Notes: generated by a model not told the origin, from the sequence alone. 64,000 nt of DNA from Pseudomonas fluorescens (GCF_902497855.1 NZ_CABVHU010000018.1:62001-126000), one strand, 5' to 3'; shown: positions 53,239 through 62,767, counted from the stretch's first letter. Numbers and translations: made by a program.

Positions 53239-53480
53239 TCAGAGAAATCCACTGCTGTCGCTTTCTCCGAACGTATGGGCAAATCGAGGTCCACGCCACC
53301 GACATCGCTGAATCTGTTGCGGATCCGGCTACCAAGCCCTCCAGCTCGGTCAACGGTCGCCAGCGCTCTCCCAAGAATCAGGCGGACCTCCTCTTCCATG
53401 GAGTGACCATTGTGAGCGGCGGTAATGCGCAGCTGTTCTTTAATTGTGTCGTCCAGATTACGAATGGTGATACTGGCCAT
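53235..53480 (-). CDS. Ribbon-helix-helix antitoxin (FitA/VapB type)
   Basis: 81 residues: N-terminal RHH DNA-binding motif (MASITIRNLDDTIKEQLRITAAHNGHSMEEEVRLIL) and a C-terminal tail that should wrap the toxin. ATG 53480 has AGGTGGCGAC upstream. A perfect operator palindrome lies 11 bases before the start, fitting autorepression by the toxin-antitoxin complex. Confidence 0.9.
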   Translation of the reverse strand: MASITIRNLDDTIKEQLRITAAHNGHSMEEEVRLILGRALATVDRAGGLGSRIRNRFSDVGGVDLDLPIRSEKATAVDFSE

Positions 53481-53490
53481 GTCGCCACCT

Positions 53491-53520
53491 CATGAAATCA
53501 ATGCAATCATTGATTTCATG
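53491..53520 (-). promoter_or_regulatory. Perfect inverted repeat, toxin-antitoxin operator
   Basis: The arms CATGAAATCAATG (53491-53503) and CATTGATTTCATG (53508-53520) are exact reverse complements separated by CAAT. Position just upstream of the antitoxin gene and the perfect symmetry fit an RHH-protein operator. Confidence 0.85.
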
Positions 53521-53601
53521 CTAACACAGAATGCTCGGTGAAGCTTGAAATGTGTTTTCCCTTTAGACGCTGCAAGGCAACGATCCTTGGTGTCGCGACG
53601 A

Positions 53602-55056
53602 TCAAAGAAAGCCTGTGTGCAAATCCCCCTCCCGCGCCAGAAACCGTCCTGCCCTTCTGCCGTTCGCCTGCCCCTCGCTGTAACTCAACACCCCATTGAC
53701 CCAAACCCCATCGATCCCTTCCGCTGCCCGTTGTGGATCATTGAAGTCGGCCACGTCGCGAATGGTCACAGGATCGAACAACACCAGGTCCGCCCAGTGT
53801 CCTTCGCGGATTTCGCCCCGTTGCTTCAAGCCGAATCGCGCCGCCGACAGTCCGGACATTTTGTGCACCGCGGTGTGCAGTGGAAACAGCCCCACATCGC
53901 GACTGAAATGCCCCAAAACTCGTGGGAACGCGCCCCACAAGCGTGGATGCGGGAACGGGTCTTCCGGCAGTCCGTCGGAGCCCACCATCGACAGCGGATG
54001 CGTGAGGATTCTTCGTACATCCGCCTCGTCCATCCCGTAGTACACCGCGCCGGCCGGTTGCAGGCGGCGGGCGGCATCGAGCAACGGCACGCCCCACTCG
54101 GCGGCGATGTCCATCAGGTCGCGGCCACCCAGTTCCGGGTGCGGCGTGGACCAGGTGACGGTGATGCGATGGGCGTCAGTGACTTGCTTGAGGTCCAGGG
54201 TCGATGAACTGGCCGCATAGGGATAACAGTCGCAGGCCACCGGATGGGTTTTCGCCGCTTGTTCCAGGGACGCCAGCAATTGCGGACTGCGCCCCCAGTT
54301 ACCGGCGCCGGCACATTTGAGGTGGGAAATGATCACTGGGGTTTGCGCATGGCGGCCGATCTGGAACGCTTCATCCATGGCTTCCAGTACCGGTTCGAAT
54401 TCGCTGCGCAAATGGGTGGTATACACCGCACCGAAAGCGGTCAGCTCTTCGGTCAGTTGCATCACTTCGTCTGTGGACGCCGAGAACGCGCTCGCATACG
54501 CGAGACCTGTGGACAAGCCCAATGCGCCCGCCTCCAGGCTTTCACGCAGCTGTTCGCGCATCGCGCCGATTTCCTCAGGCGAGGCGCTGCGAAACAGGTC
54601 GTCGAGGTGATTGCTGCGCAATGCAGTGTGGCCGACCAGCGCGGCGACGTTGAGCGTGGTATTCGCCGCTTCGACGGCGGCGCGGTAGGCGCTGAACGTC
54701 GGATAAACAAACGCCGCGGCCGTCCCCAGCAGGTTCATCGGATCCGGCGGATTGCCACGCAAACTCACCGGCGAAGCGCTGATCCCGCAGTTGCCGACAA
54801 TCACCGTGGTCACACCCTGGCTTAGCTTGGGCAACATCTGCGGCTGGCGGATTACCACCGTGTCGTCGTGGGTGTGCACATCGATGAAACCTGGCGCCAA
54901 GACGCGGCCGGCGGCGTCGACTTCTTCGGTGGCGCTGGCATCGAGGTCGCCGATGCGCTCGATACGGCCGTTCAGGATCGCTACGTCGGCGGGATAACCG
55001 GGAGCGTTGCTGCCATCGATGATCAGGGCGTTGCGAATCAGCGTGTCGTACTTCAT
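53602..55056 (-). CDS. N-acyl-D-amino-acid deacylase (D-aminoacylase)
   Basis: 484-residue amidohydrolase-superfamily enzyme that releases D-amino acids from N-acyl-D-amino acids. Metal site start PGFIDVHTHDD (His61, His63), VGNCGIS with a conserved cysteine, VIISHLKCAG with further metal ligands, and SDGLPEDPFPHPRLWG at the C-terminal end of the barrel. The start MKYDTLIRNALIIDG at 55056 fits; it begins 2 bases after the rpiR stop codon, so it is coupled in a gntP-rpiR-deacylase operon. Confidence 0.9.
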   Translation of the reverse strand: MKYDTLIRNALIIDGSNAPGYPADVAILNGRIERIGDLDASATEEVDAAGRVLAPGFIDVHTHDDTVVIRQPQMLPKLSQGVTTVIVGNCGISASPVSLRGNPPDPMNLLGTAAAFVYPTFSAYRAAVEAANTTLNVAALVGHTALRSNHLDDLFRSASPEEIGAMREQLRESLEAGALGLSTGLAYASAFSASTDEVMQLTEELTAFGAVYTTHLRSEFEPVLEAMDEAFQIGRHAQTPVIISHLKCAGAGNWGRSPQLLASLEQAAKTHPVACDCYPYAASSSTLDLKQVTDAHRITVTWSTPHPELGGRDLMDIAAEWGVPLLDAARRLQPAGAVYYGMDEADVRRILTHPLSMVGSDGLPEDPFPHPRLWGAFPRVLGHFSRDVGLFPLHTAVHKMSGLSAARFGLKQRGEIREGHWADLVLFDPVTIRDVADFNDPQRAAEGIDGVWVNGVLSYSEGQANGRRAGRFLAREGDLHTGFL

Positions 55057-55057
55057 G

Positions 55058-55918
55058 TCAGTCTCCCAGCGGCAAGTGATCGTCGCCACCGCGGTAGTCG
55101 TCCAGGGCGAGTTTGATCCGCCGCAGACGCTCTTGATTGTCTTCAGGGTTGGCCAGCGCCAGCTCGGTGGCGAGCACGTCGATGGCCAGCAACATGCCGT
55201 AGCGCGCCGCCGTGGGTTTGTAGATGAACGAAGTTTCGACGCCTTGCAGCGGCAGCAGCACGTCGCTCAGTTGCGCCAGCGGCGAGTCGGCCCGGGTGAT
55301 GGCGAGAATGCGTGCGCCGTAGCTGCGCGCCAGTTCGACGGCCTCGAGCAGTTCGGGGGTGATGCCCGTCAGCGAGCAGGCTATGACGGCGCGGTCGGCA
55401 TTGAGGCTGGCGGCGGTGACACGCATCATCACCGGGTCGTGGCACACCGCGATCGGGTAGCCGAATCGCACCAGCCGTACCTGCAGTTCATCGCTGCACA
55501 AGGTCGAGCAACCGCCCATGCCGAATGCATGAATCATCCGCGCCTTGCCCAGCAACTTAACCGCGTCGGCGAAGCGCGACTCGTCGAATGCCGACAGATG
55601 CTGGCGCAGGGTCGATTCGATATCGCCAACGATCTGCCCATAGAACGCCGACTGGTCGGGCGTACCCGCCGGATCGAGGAAACGGCTGCCGACGCCGCTG
55701 GCCTGGGCCAGTTGCAGGCGCAGGTCACGCAAGTCGCGACAACCCACGGTGCGGGCGAAACGCGACAGCGTAGCGGTGCTGACTTCCGCCCGCTGCGCCA
55801 GTTCATCGAGGCTGGCGGATGCGGCAAATCCTACGTCGTCGAGCATCAGCCTGGCGATGCGTCCTTCGCCGGCGCTGAAGGAGTCCTGACGGGCGCGGAT
55901 CTGGTAGAGGATGTCCAT
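55058..55918 (-). CDS. RpiR-family regulator
   Basis: 286 residues: N-terminal HTH_6 domain (LDELAQRAEVSTATLSRFARTVGCRDLRDLR) and a C-terminal SIS sugar-isomerase-like ligand domain (IHAFGMGGCSTLCSDELQVRLVRFG, IACSLTGITPELLEAVELA). It lies inside the permease-regulator-deacylase operon and probably controls it, sensing a phosphorylated or acylated substrate. Confidence 0.88.
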   Translation of the reverse strand: MDILYQIRARQDSFSAGEGRIARLMLDDVGFAASASLDELAQRAEVSTATLSRFARTVGCRDLRDLRLQLAQASGVGSRFLDPAGTPDQSAFYGQIVGDIESTLRQHLSAFDESRFADAVKLLGKARMIHAFGMGGCSTLCSDELQVRLVRFGYPIAVCHDPVMMRVTAASLNADRAVIACSLTGITPELLEAVELARSYGARILAITRADSPLAQLSDVLLPLQGVETSFIYKPTAARYGMLLAIDVLATELALANPEDNQERLRRIKLALDDYRGGDDHLPLGD

Positions 55919-55933
55919 GGCAGGCGGCTCCGG

Positions 55934-57283
55934 CTAAAGCAGATAAGAAAGACCGACGGTCAGACCGAAGGCGACCACCGAGATAATGGTCTCGAGCACG
56001 GTCCAGGTCTTGAAGGTCTGGGCGACAGTCATGTTGAAGTATTCCTTGATCAACCAGAAGCCGCCGTCGTTGACGTGGGAAAAGATAACCGACCCCGCAC
56101 CCGTCGCCAGCACCAACAGCTCCGGATGCGGGTAACCCAGACCGATGGCCACCGGCGCGACGATGCCCGATGCGGTGGTCATGGCCACGGTGGCGGAACC
56201 GGTGGCGATGCGCATCAAGGCGGCGAACAACCAGCCCATCAACAGCGGCGACAGGTGGAAGACCTGGGCCAGGCTGACGATCTGATCGGTCACCCCGGCA
56301 TCCACCAGAATCCGGTTCAAACCACCGCCCGCGCCTACCAGCAAGGTGATGCTGGCGGTCGGCGCCAGGCATTCGTTGGTGAACTTGAGGATCGATTCGC
56401 GGCTGAAACCCTGGGCCAGGCCGAGGGTCCAGAAGCTCAGCACGGTCGCCAGCAGCAGGGCAATCACCGAGTTGCCGATGAACAGCAGGAACTGATTGAA
56501 ACCACTGCCTGGCGTGGAAATCAGATTGGCCCAACCGCCGATCAGCATCAGCACCACCGGCAGCAGAATGGTTGCCATGGTGATGCCGAAACCCGGCAGG
56601 CTATCGCGGGGTTCACGTTCGAGGAACTGACGCTCCAGCGGATTTTCTTCCGCCAGCTGAATGCGCGGCACGATGAACTTGGCGTACAGGGGGCCGGCGA
56701 TGATCGCGGTGGGAATGCCGATCATAATCGCGTAAAGCAAGGTCTGCCCCACAGACGCCTGATAGGCCTGCACCGCCAGCATCGCCGCCGGGTGTGGCGG
56801 CACCAGGGCGTGGACCACCGAAAGCCCGGCGACCATCGGCAAGCCGACCATCAGAATCGAAACGCCGACGCGCCGCGCCACGGTAAAGGCGATCGGCACC
56901 AGCAATACAAAACCGACCTCGAAGAACAGCGGCAGCCCGACCAGAAACGCGATACAGACCATCGCCCAGTGGGCGTTCTTCTCACCGAACCGGTCGATCA
57001 GCGTACGGGCCATCTGCTCGGCACCACCGGACTCGGCCATCATCTTGCCGAGCATCGTCCCCAGCGCGACCACCAATGCGATGTGCCCCAGGGTTTTGCC
57101 CACCCCGGCCTCGTAAGCGCCCACCACACCGGACGGCGGCATCCCGGCCAGCAAGGCCAGGCCGATGGACACCAGGGTGATGACGATGAACGGATTGAGG
57201 CGGTAACGGGCGATCAGAACGATCAGCGCGATGATGGCGATGGCGGCATACACCAGCAGCCAATAGCCGAAGGACGGTGTCAT
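55934..57283 (-). CDS. GntP-family permease
   Basis: 449 residues, about 12 membrane segments, with the family's GMPPSGVVGAYEAGVGKTLGHIALVVALGTMLGK and ATGSATVAMTTASGIVAP. GntP transporters import gluconate and other organic acids. In this operon (with RpiR and N-acyl-D-amino-acid deacylase) an N-acyl or D-amino-acid substrate is a better guess than gluconate. First gene of the operon, ATG 57283 with GAGGAG. Confidence 0.85.
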   Translation of the reverse strand: MTPSFGYWLLVYAAIAIIALIVLIARYRLNPFIVITLVSIGLALLAGMPPSGVVGAYEAGVGKTLGHIALVVALGTMLGKMMAESGGAEQMARTLIDRFGEKNAHWAMVCIAFLVGLPLFFEVGFVLLVPIAFTVARRVGVSILMVGLPMVAGLSVVHALVPPHPAAMLAVQAYQASVGQTLLYAIMIGIPTAIIAGPLYAKFIVPRIQLAEENPLERQFLEREPRDSLPGFGITMATILLPVVLMLIGGWANLISTPGSGFNQFLLFIGNSVIALLLATVLSFWTLGLAQGFSRESILKFTNECLAPTASITLLVGAGGGLNRILVDAGVTDQIVSLAQVFHLSPLLMGWLFAALMRIATGSATVAMTTASGIVAPVAIGLGYPHPELLVLATGAGSVIFSHVNDGGFWLIKEYFNMTVAQTFKTWTVLETIISVVAFGLTVGLSYLL

Positions 57284-57698
57284 GCGGTACTCCTCGAAAG
57301 GGTCACGTCGAATGGGTTGTGAAACTCATAAATCATTTCGAGTAGTGATTTTCAAACGAGATGAAAGTAATTTTCGTGGAGGGATAAGGATTGTCGCGCA
57401 GAGGTATGGGTGGTCGCAGATTATGAAAATTCGACAGTCGAACTTTCATTCATTGGTCGCAGACGTGGACCGACCGCACACCCCGCAGAACGAGGGAATC
57501 AGCACTACCTGCGTTGCATGTAGTAACTTTCTTCTTCATTGGTATGAACCGCCCCCGAATTAAGTGCTCCCAGGCAAGTCACCGGGCGGTACGCCGAGCC
57601 GTCGCGTAGGGCGCGGCTTGCGCGCCCGACCACTGAGAAGACGAAACTCCGCTGTGCCTGATGCCTGCGGTGATCGAACAAAACAAGGAAAACCATCC
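57284..57698. other. 415-bp divergent promoter region
   Basis: No convincing gene. AT-rich sequence near the gntP start contains GTGATTTTCAAAC and GAAAGTAATTTTC (57363-57375), candidates for the RpiR operator. The part nearer 57600 is GC-rich and would hold the lipoprotein promoter. Confidence 0.4.
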
Positions 57699-57950
57699 AT
57701 GAAATTTTCTATCAGTGCAGGTTTGCTGCTGACGTTAAGCGCCTGTGTGACGATGTCGGGTGAGTATCAGGTCAGTGGCCAGGATGCTTCGGGAGCGCCA
57801 CTGAAGATGGGCACAATAACCACTCAGGGTCGCGGCATCTACACCGTGCGCAATGCCCTGTGCCAGGCGTCACCCGGTGCGACCGTGATCATTCGTGACA
57901 ACGCGACAGGCAAGGAACTGAGCGGCGAGAGTCCTTATCAGTGCCGCTGA
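57699..57950 (+). CDS. Small putative lipoprotein
   Basis: 83 residues: lipobox LSAC (Cys16) after a short signal peptide (MKFSISAGLLLTLSAC). The mature part (GEYQVSGQDASGAPLKMGTI, ASPGATVIIRDNATGKELSG) is short and beta-rich with two more cysteines. I chose ATG 57699 with AAGGAAAACC upstream. Paired with another lipoprotein gene 37 bp downstream. Function unknown. Confidence 0.7.
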   Translation: MKFSISAGLLLTLSACVTMSGEYQVSGQDASGAPLKMGTITTQGRGIYTVRNALCQASPGATVIIRDNATGKELSGESPYQCR

Positions 57951-57987
57951 AGCGATCGGCTTTTCGTCTGGAGCAAAGGATCTTTCC

Positions 57988-58533
57988 ATGAGAACACTAC
58001 TGGTTGCGGCTATTGGGTTGACGTTGAGCGGCTGCGGTAACCTGGCCAACGTGCGCTCCTATTCCACGCCTTATACGGAGCCGACGTCCGGCGACACCGC
58101 GCGCATGCGAGTGATCACCAATGGCATGGCGCGCGGAGTGCCGGCGCGGGGCTGCATCGACTGGAACAGTCCCGGTGCCGGGGTCATGGCAGTGGCGCAG
58201 CCGGGGTTCGCCAGTCGCAACGGACAAAACCTGGGGATGCCAGTCAGTCACACCCAAGTGCAAGCCGCGGACCTGGTGCGCACGGAACTCAAGGTCCCGG
58301 CCAATCAGCCGTTCACGGTGAACTTCCAGAGCCAGGGAAGCGTGTCCAACGGGTATTCCTACAGCTGCCAGCAAAGCTTGCGTTTCACCCCGCAGGCCGG
58401 CAAGGACTATGAGTTGATCATGCTCGAAAGCGGCCAGTGCCTGATGTCGCTGCAACGTCTGGACACCACCGGCAACCCATCGCCAGTGGCGGTGGAACCG
58501 GCCCGATTGTGCAACGCCTCAGACGCCCTGTAG
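57988..58533 (+). CDS. Putative lipoprotein
   Basis: 181 residues: signal peptide with lipobox LSGC (Cys16), then GNLANVRSYSTPYTEPTSGDTARMRVITNG, a beta-rich domain with cysteine-containing RGCIDWNSPG, YSCQQSLRF and GQCLMSLQRL. No recognised domain. Likely co-transcribed with the small lipoprotein upstream. Confidence 0.72.
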   Translation: MRTLLVAAIGLTLSGCGNLANVRSYSTPYTEPTSGDTARMRVITNGMARGVPARGCIDWNSPGAGVMAVAQPGFASRNGQNLGMPVSHTQVQAADLVRTELKVPANQPFTVNFQSQGSVSNGYSYSCQQSLRFTPQAGKDYELIMLESGQCLMSLQRLDTTGNPSPVAVEPARLCNASDAL

Positions 58534-58542
58534 TCGTGCGGA

Positions 58543-59988
58543 TCAAGCGAGTTCGCCCCCTGCCCGCTTGAGCATTTGCTTGCAGCGCTCCGACAAGTGA
58601 AACACGTGCAAATGTTTGCCAGCCTTGGCGTAGCGCTCACGCAGGGTCTTCAGCGCTGCGATCGCCGAGTAGTCGACGAACCTCAGGTGACGACAGTCCA
58701 GAGTCACGTGCGCAGGGTCGTTGGCAGGGTCGAACTGATTGAGGAAAGGTGCGGTCGAGGCGAAGAACAGCGTGCCATGCAAGTGATACAGCTTGCTGCC
58801 GTCGGCTTCGATATGAGCGTCGGCGTAGAGCTCGCGAGCCTGTTGCCAGGCGAAATTGAGCGCGGCGATGATGATCCCGCAGAGCACGGCGGTGGCCAGA
58901 TCGGTGAACACCGTAATCACCGTGACGGCGATGATCACCAACACGTCGTTCAGCGGGACTTTGTTCACCACCCGCAACGAAGCCCAGGCAAACGTCTGCT
59001 GCGACACGACGAACATCACCCCCACCAGTGCCGCCAGTGGGATGCGCTCGATCAGCGGCGACAGAAACAGGATGAACAACAAAATCAGCACACCGGCCAC
59101 CACCCCGGACAGTCGGCCACGACCGCCGGAGCTGAGGTTGATCACCGTCTGGCCGATCATCGCGCAGCCGCCCATGCCGCCGAACACACCGGAGACGATG
59201 TTGGCGGCGCCCAGCGCCACGCATTCGCGATCCGGGTAGCCGCGGCTTTCGGTGATCTCGTCGGTGAGGTTCAGGGTCAGCAGGGTTTCCAGCAGGCCGA
59301 CCAGCGCCATCAAGATCGCGTAAGGCGCGATGATGTGCAGGGTTTGCAGATTCCAGGGGATGTCCGGCAGCGCAAAGGTCGGCAAGCCGCCGGCAATGTG
59401 GGCCATGTCGCCCAGGGTGCGGGTCGGCAGGCCGAGCAGATACACCGCGAGGCCAACGCCCAGGATCGCCACCAGCGCCGGCGGCACCGCACGGGTCAGT
59501 CGCGGCAGCAGGTAGACGATGGCCATCGTCAGCGCCACCAGCCCCGTCATCAGGTACAACGGCTGCCCGCTCAGCCAGGTATCGCCTCTCTTGAAGTGCT
59601 CCAGCTGGGCCAGGGCGATGATGATCGCCAAGCCGTTGACGAAGCCGAGCATCACCGGATGCGGCACCATGCGCACCAGTTTGCCCAGCTTCAGCAATCC
59701 GAACGCCAGCATGATCAGCCCACCCAGCAGCACAGTGGCCAACAGGTACTGCACACCGTGCTGCACTACCAACGCGACAATCACCACCGCCATCGATCCG
59801 GCGGCGCCGGACACCATGCCCGGCCGTCCGCCGAAGAGCGCGGTCAGGGTGCAAATGATGAACGCGCCATAAAGCCCCATCAACGGATTGAGGTGAGCAA
59901 CCAGGGCGAAGGCGATGCACTCGGGGAGTAAGGCGAAAGAGGTGGTGAGCCCGGCCAGGACATCGGCGCGCAGAGGTTTTGGTTTCAT
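58543..59988 (-). CDS. SulP-family inorganic anion transporter with STAS domain
   Basis: 481 residues: about 10-12 membrane segments starting LRADVLAGLTTSFALLPECIAFALVA, and a cytoplasmic STAS domain (about 380-481, DCRHLRFVDYSAIAALKTL). SulP proteins carry sulfate, bicarbonate or dicarboxylates; in marine and other bacteria close relatives are BicA bicarbonate transporters. Single gene here, convergent with the lipoprotein pair. Substrate not readable. Confidence 0.88.
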   Translation of the reverse strand: MKPKPLRADVLAGLTTSFALLPECIAFALVAHLNPLMGLYGAFIICTLTALFGGRPGMVSGAAGSMAVVIVALVVQHGVQYLLATVLLGGLIMLAFGLLKLGKLVRMVPHPVMLGFVNGLAIIIALAQLEHFKRGDTWLSGQPLYLMTGLVALTMAIVYLLPRLTRAVPPALVAILGVGLAVYLLGLPTRTLGDMAHIAGGLPTFALPDIPWNLQTLHIIAPYAILMALVGLLETLLTLNLTDEITESRGYPDRECVALGAANIVSGVFGGMGGCAMIGQTVINLSSGGRGRLSGVVAGVLILLFILFLSPLIERIPLAALVGVMFVVSQQTFAWASLRVVNKVPLNDVLVIIAVTVITVFTDLATAVLCGIIIAALNFAWQQARELYADAHIEADGSKLYHLHGTLFFASTAPFLNQFDPANDPAHVTLDCRHLRFVDYSAIAALKTLRERYAKAGKHLHVFHLSERCKQMLKRAGGELA

Positions 59989-60090
59989 GACTTACCCAAA
60001 AATTTTGGCCGCAGGGAATGGCCAGCAAAGAGGGGGCGGATGTTACGGAATTGGGGGCAGTCCGGCCAGTTGTCGGGTTGCTGAATACGC

Positions 60091-60186
60091 CTTCGCGAGC
60101 AGGCTCGCTCCCACAGGGGATCTATGTCGGACGCAAAATCTGTGTCCTATGCAGATCAAACTGTGGGAGCGAGCCTGCTCGCGAAG
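60091..60186. repeat. Inverted pair of REP elements
   Basis: 25-base arms at 60091-60115 and 60162-60186 are exact reverse complements with the same core (GCGAGCAGGCTCGCTCCCAC) as the pair at 15851. It lies in the gap upstream of the SulP gene and after the epimerase gene. Confidence 0.9.
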
Positions 60187-60210
60187 GCAGCGACGCGGTC
60201 TAAAGCGAAC

Positions 60211-61104
60211 TCACACCATCTCGTCCCGAATCCACTCAACCACCGAAGCCCGCTTCGGCGCCCAGCCCAGCAGTTCACGCGCATGCTTGCCGCGAACCCG
60301 GCTGTTGGAACCCAGGCCATAGTTGGCCATTTCATAACCCCACTCGGCTTCGGCCTCTTTCAGTGGCCAGTCCTGTGGCGCTCCCAGCTTCAGCGCCTGG
60401 GCAATCGCAGTGGTCATCTCGATGAACGACGCCTCACCGCTTTCGACGAAGTAGAAGGTGCCCGGCACGTTTTTGGTCAACGCCAGCAGGTACAGGGACA
60501 CCACGTCTTCGATGTGCACGTTGGACCAGATGTTCTGCCCCGTGCCGACATGCCGGACCACACCGCTTTTGCGTGCCTGTTTGAGCAAGCGCGGCAACTG
60601 CACGCTGTCGCGATTGACGCCCAGGCTGTGGCCGTAGATCAGGGTGTTGCAGATGACGGCTGAGTTCACGCCGTCTTTGGCGGCGGCGAGGATCAGGTTA
60701 TCGATGGCCACACGAGCAGCCTTGTCGGCCGTCGGCTCCGGCAGGCTGTCTTCGTAGTAGACGACGTCGCTGGATTTGCCGCCCGACGCATCGCCGACGA
60801 TGCTCGACCCGCTGGTATGCAGGAACACTTTGTTGGAACCGCGCAGCGCATCGAGCAAAGCTTCCACAGCGCCGAGATGGTCGCTGCTGGCGGCATTGAT
60901 GACGGCATCGGCAGCCCTGGCCTGTTCACCCAGCAGTGCGCTGTCGTCCAGCGTGCCGATCACCGGGGTGATGCCCAGTGCGCTCAGTTCATTGGCTTGT
61001 TCGGCGCTGCGCACCAGGCCGGTGACCTTGTGCCCTGCCCGGACCAGGCCGGTGGCAATGGAGCCGCCGATAAAGCCGGCGGCGCCGGTAATGAATACGT
61101 TCAT
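60211..61104 (-). CDS. NAD(P)-dependent epimerase/dehydratase-type SDR
   Basis: 297-residue extended short-chain dehydrogenase: nucleotide motif VFITGAAGFIGGSIATGLVRAGH, and the VVYYEDS ... NTLIYGHSLG region. The usual YxxxK active site is not evident where expected, which puts it among atypical SDRs. ATG 61104 with GGGAG. It is downstream of a LysR gene on the same strand. Substrate unknown. Confidence 0.8.
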   Translation of the reverse strand: MNVFITGAAGFIGGSIATGLVRAGHKVTGLVRSAEQANELSALGITPVIGTLDDSALLGEQARAADAVINAASSDHLGAVEALLDALRGSNKVFLHTSGSSIVGDASGGKSSDVVYYEDSLPEPTADKAARVAIDNLILAAAKDGVNSAVICNTLIYGHSLGVNRDSVQLPRLLKQARKSGVVRHVGTGQNIWSNVHIEDVVSLYLLALTKNVPGTFYFVESGEASFIEMTTAIAQALKLGAPQDWPLKEAEAEWGYEMANYGLGSNSRVRGKHARELLGWAPKRASVVEWIRDEMV

Positions 61105-61207
61105 GGAGAAACTCCCTGCGTCAGTAAGTGATGCAGCCAGTATCGAGCAGCGATGCCTGGGGAAACAGGCGGTGCTGCCCAATTCACTCTTGCGCAGGGA
61201 TCACGAA

Positions 61208-62119
61208 TCAGCCCTTGAAGTCCGCTATCGCGTAATCCGCCAATTTGCCCTGGATGAAGTCCAGGAAGCACTGGATGCGCAGGGCCAGTTGCGAGTTACG
61301 GTAGTACACCGCATTGATTGGCTGACGATAGCCACTGTTGAACTCCGCCAGCAGCACCTGCAGACGCCCGGCACGGATGTCGTCGATCGTCATGAAATGC
61401 GACAGGCTGGCGATGCCCTGGCCTGCCAGTGCCAGGTGCCGGATCGTTTCGCCGCTTGAGGCGCTGATCGACGCCTGGATCGGCCAGCGATCACCGTGCA
61501 CATACCGTAGCGGCCATTGATTCAAACCTTCGTTCTGGGTAAAGCCCAGCAGCGTGTGCCCGGACAAATCCGCCACCTCAACCGGTACGCCGTGTTTTTC
61601 CAGGTACGCCGGGCTGGCGACGATGTGCAGCGGGCTGCAGCCCAGTGAGCGGGCGTGCAAGGTTGAGTCGGCCAGCGTGCCGATGCGGATGGCGATGTCG
61701 GTGCTTTGCTCGAGCAGGTCGATGATCAAATCGTTGCTGTTGAGTTCGAGCTGGATGTCCGGATAGAGCCTGCGGAACTCATCGATGTACGGCACGATGG
61801 CATGCAGCATGAACGGCGAGGCAGCGTTGATCCGCAGGCGCCCGGACGGGGTTTGCTGGCGTGAGGTCAGGCGCTCTTCGAGTTCATCCATCTGATCGAG
61901 AATCAGCTTGGCGTGCTCGAAGAAGTATTTGCCCTCCTCGGTCAGGTCCATGCGCCGCGTGGTGCGGTTGATCAGGGTGGTATCGAGCTTGGCTTCCAGC
62001 CGCGACAGCGTACGACTGACCGCCGAAGGCGTTTGCCCGACCTGCTCGGCCGCAGCGGAAATCGACCCGCATTCAATCACGCAGACGAAAATCTGCAATT
62101 CATCGGATCTGGCTTTCAC
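61208..62119 (-). CDS. LysR-family regulator (GTG start)
   Basis: 303 residues: winged helix (ELQIFVCVIECGSISAAAEQVGQTPSAVSRTLSRLEAKLDT) and effector domain. The start is GTG at 62119 with GAGGGG upstream. It lies between mdaB and the epimerase, all on the same strand; it may control either. Confidence 0.85.
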   Translation of the reverse strand: MKARSDELQIFVCVIECGSISAAAEQVGQTPSAVSRTLSRLEAKLDTTLINRTTRRMDLTEEGKYFFEHAKLILDQMDELEERLTSRQQTPSGRLRINAASPFMLHAIVPYIDEFRRLYPDIQLELNSNDLIIDLLEQSTDIAIRIGTLADSTLHARSLGCSPLHIVASPAYLEKHGVPVEVADLSGHTLLGFTQNEGLNQWPLRYVHGDRWPIQASISASSGETIRHLALAGQGIASLSHFMTIDDIRAGRLQVLLAEFNSGYRQPINAVYYRNSQLALRIQCFLDFIQGKLADYAIADFKG

Positions 62120-62176
62120 GGATGCCCCTCATTCAAAACTGGCTTGATAGTAGCTGGATGCGGGGCAAAAGGAACC

Positions 62177-62767
62177 TCAGGCCTTGAGGCCAAACACCTC
62201 GGTCAAATGCTGCTCGTAACGCGCCACGTCGGCTTCGATATTGGGGCGTTTCATCACGTCAACACTCAGGAACGTCGGCAAGCCGCTCATGCCAAGGAAT
62301 TCGTTGGCCTTGTGGAACGGGAAGTACACCGCGTCCACGCCCTTGGCTTCGAAGAAGTCGGTGGGGTCGTCGAAGGCTTGCTGCGGCGCGTTCCAGGTCA
62401 GCGACAGCATGTACTGCTTACCCTGTAACAGACCGCCGCTGCCGTACTTTTGCGAGGCGTCGGAACGGGTGCGGCCGTCGCTGGCGTAGAGGCTGCCGTG
62501 GCCTTCGGTGAAGACTTCATCGATGTACTTCTTGACGGTCCAGGGTGCGCCCATCCACCAGCCGGGCATCTGGTAAATGATCACGTCGGCCCAGAGGAAT
62601 TTGGCGACTTCTTCGGCGACGTCGTAGCCCTCGTCGATGAACGTGGCTTTCACATCCACGCCGCCGCGATCCAGCACACTCAGTGCGGCCTCATGCAGGG
62701 TGGCGTTGTAGCGGCCATCGGAGTGGGCAAATTTTTTGCCGCCATTGAGCAATAGCACTTTTTTCAT
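62177..62767 (-). CDS. mdaB: NAD(P)H:quinone oxidoreductase MdaB
   Basis: 196-residue flavodoxin-fold enzyme that reduces quinones by two electrons. Motifs: VLLLNGGKKFAHSDGRYN, ADVIIYQMPGWWMGAPWTVKKYIDEVF and LSLTWNAPQQAF. Divergent from a YgiN-type gene; in E. coli ygiN and mdaB are adjacent and act in a quinol/quinone cycle. Confidence 0.92.
   Translation of the reverse strand: MKKVLLLNGGKKFAHSDGRYNATLHEAALSVLDRGGVDVKATFIDEGYDVAEEVAKFLWADVIIYQMPGWWMGAPWTVKKYIDEVFTEGHGSLYASDGRTRSDASQKYGSGGLLQGKQYMLSLTWNAPQQAFDDPTDFFEAKGVDAVYFPFHKANEFLGMSGLPTFLSVDVMKRPNIEADVARYEQHLTEVFGLKA

Noticed and set aside
53622..54207. Plus-strand frames opposite the deacylase gene
   Set aside because: Antisense shadows of a well-conserved amidohydrolase.
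57282..57563. 93-codon frame in the gntP-lipoprotein gap
   Set aside because: Starts opposite the gntP start codon, no ribosome site, no recognised domain.
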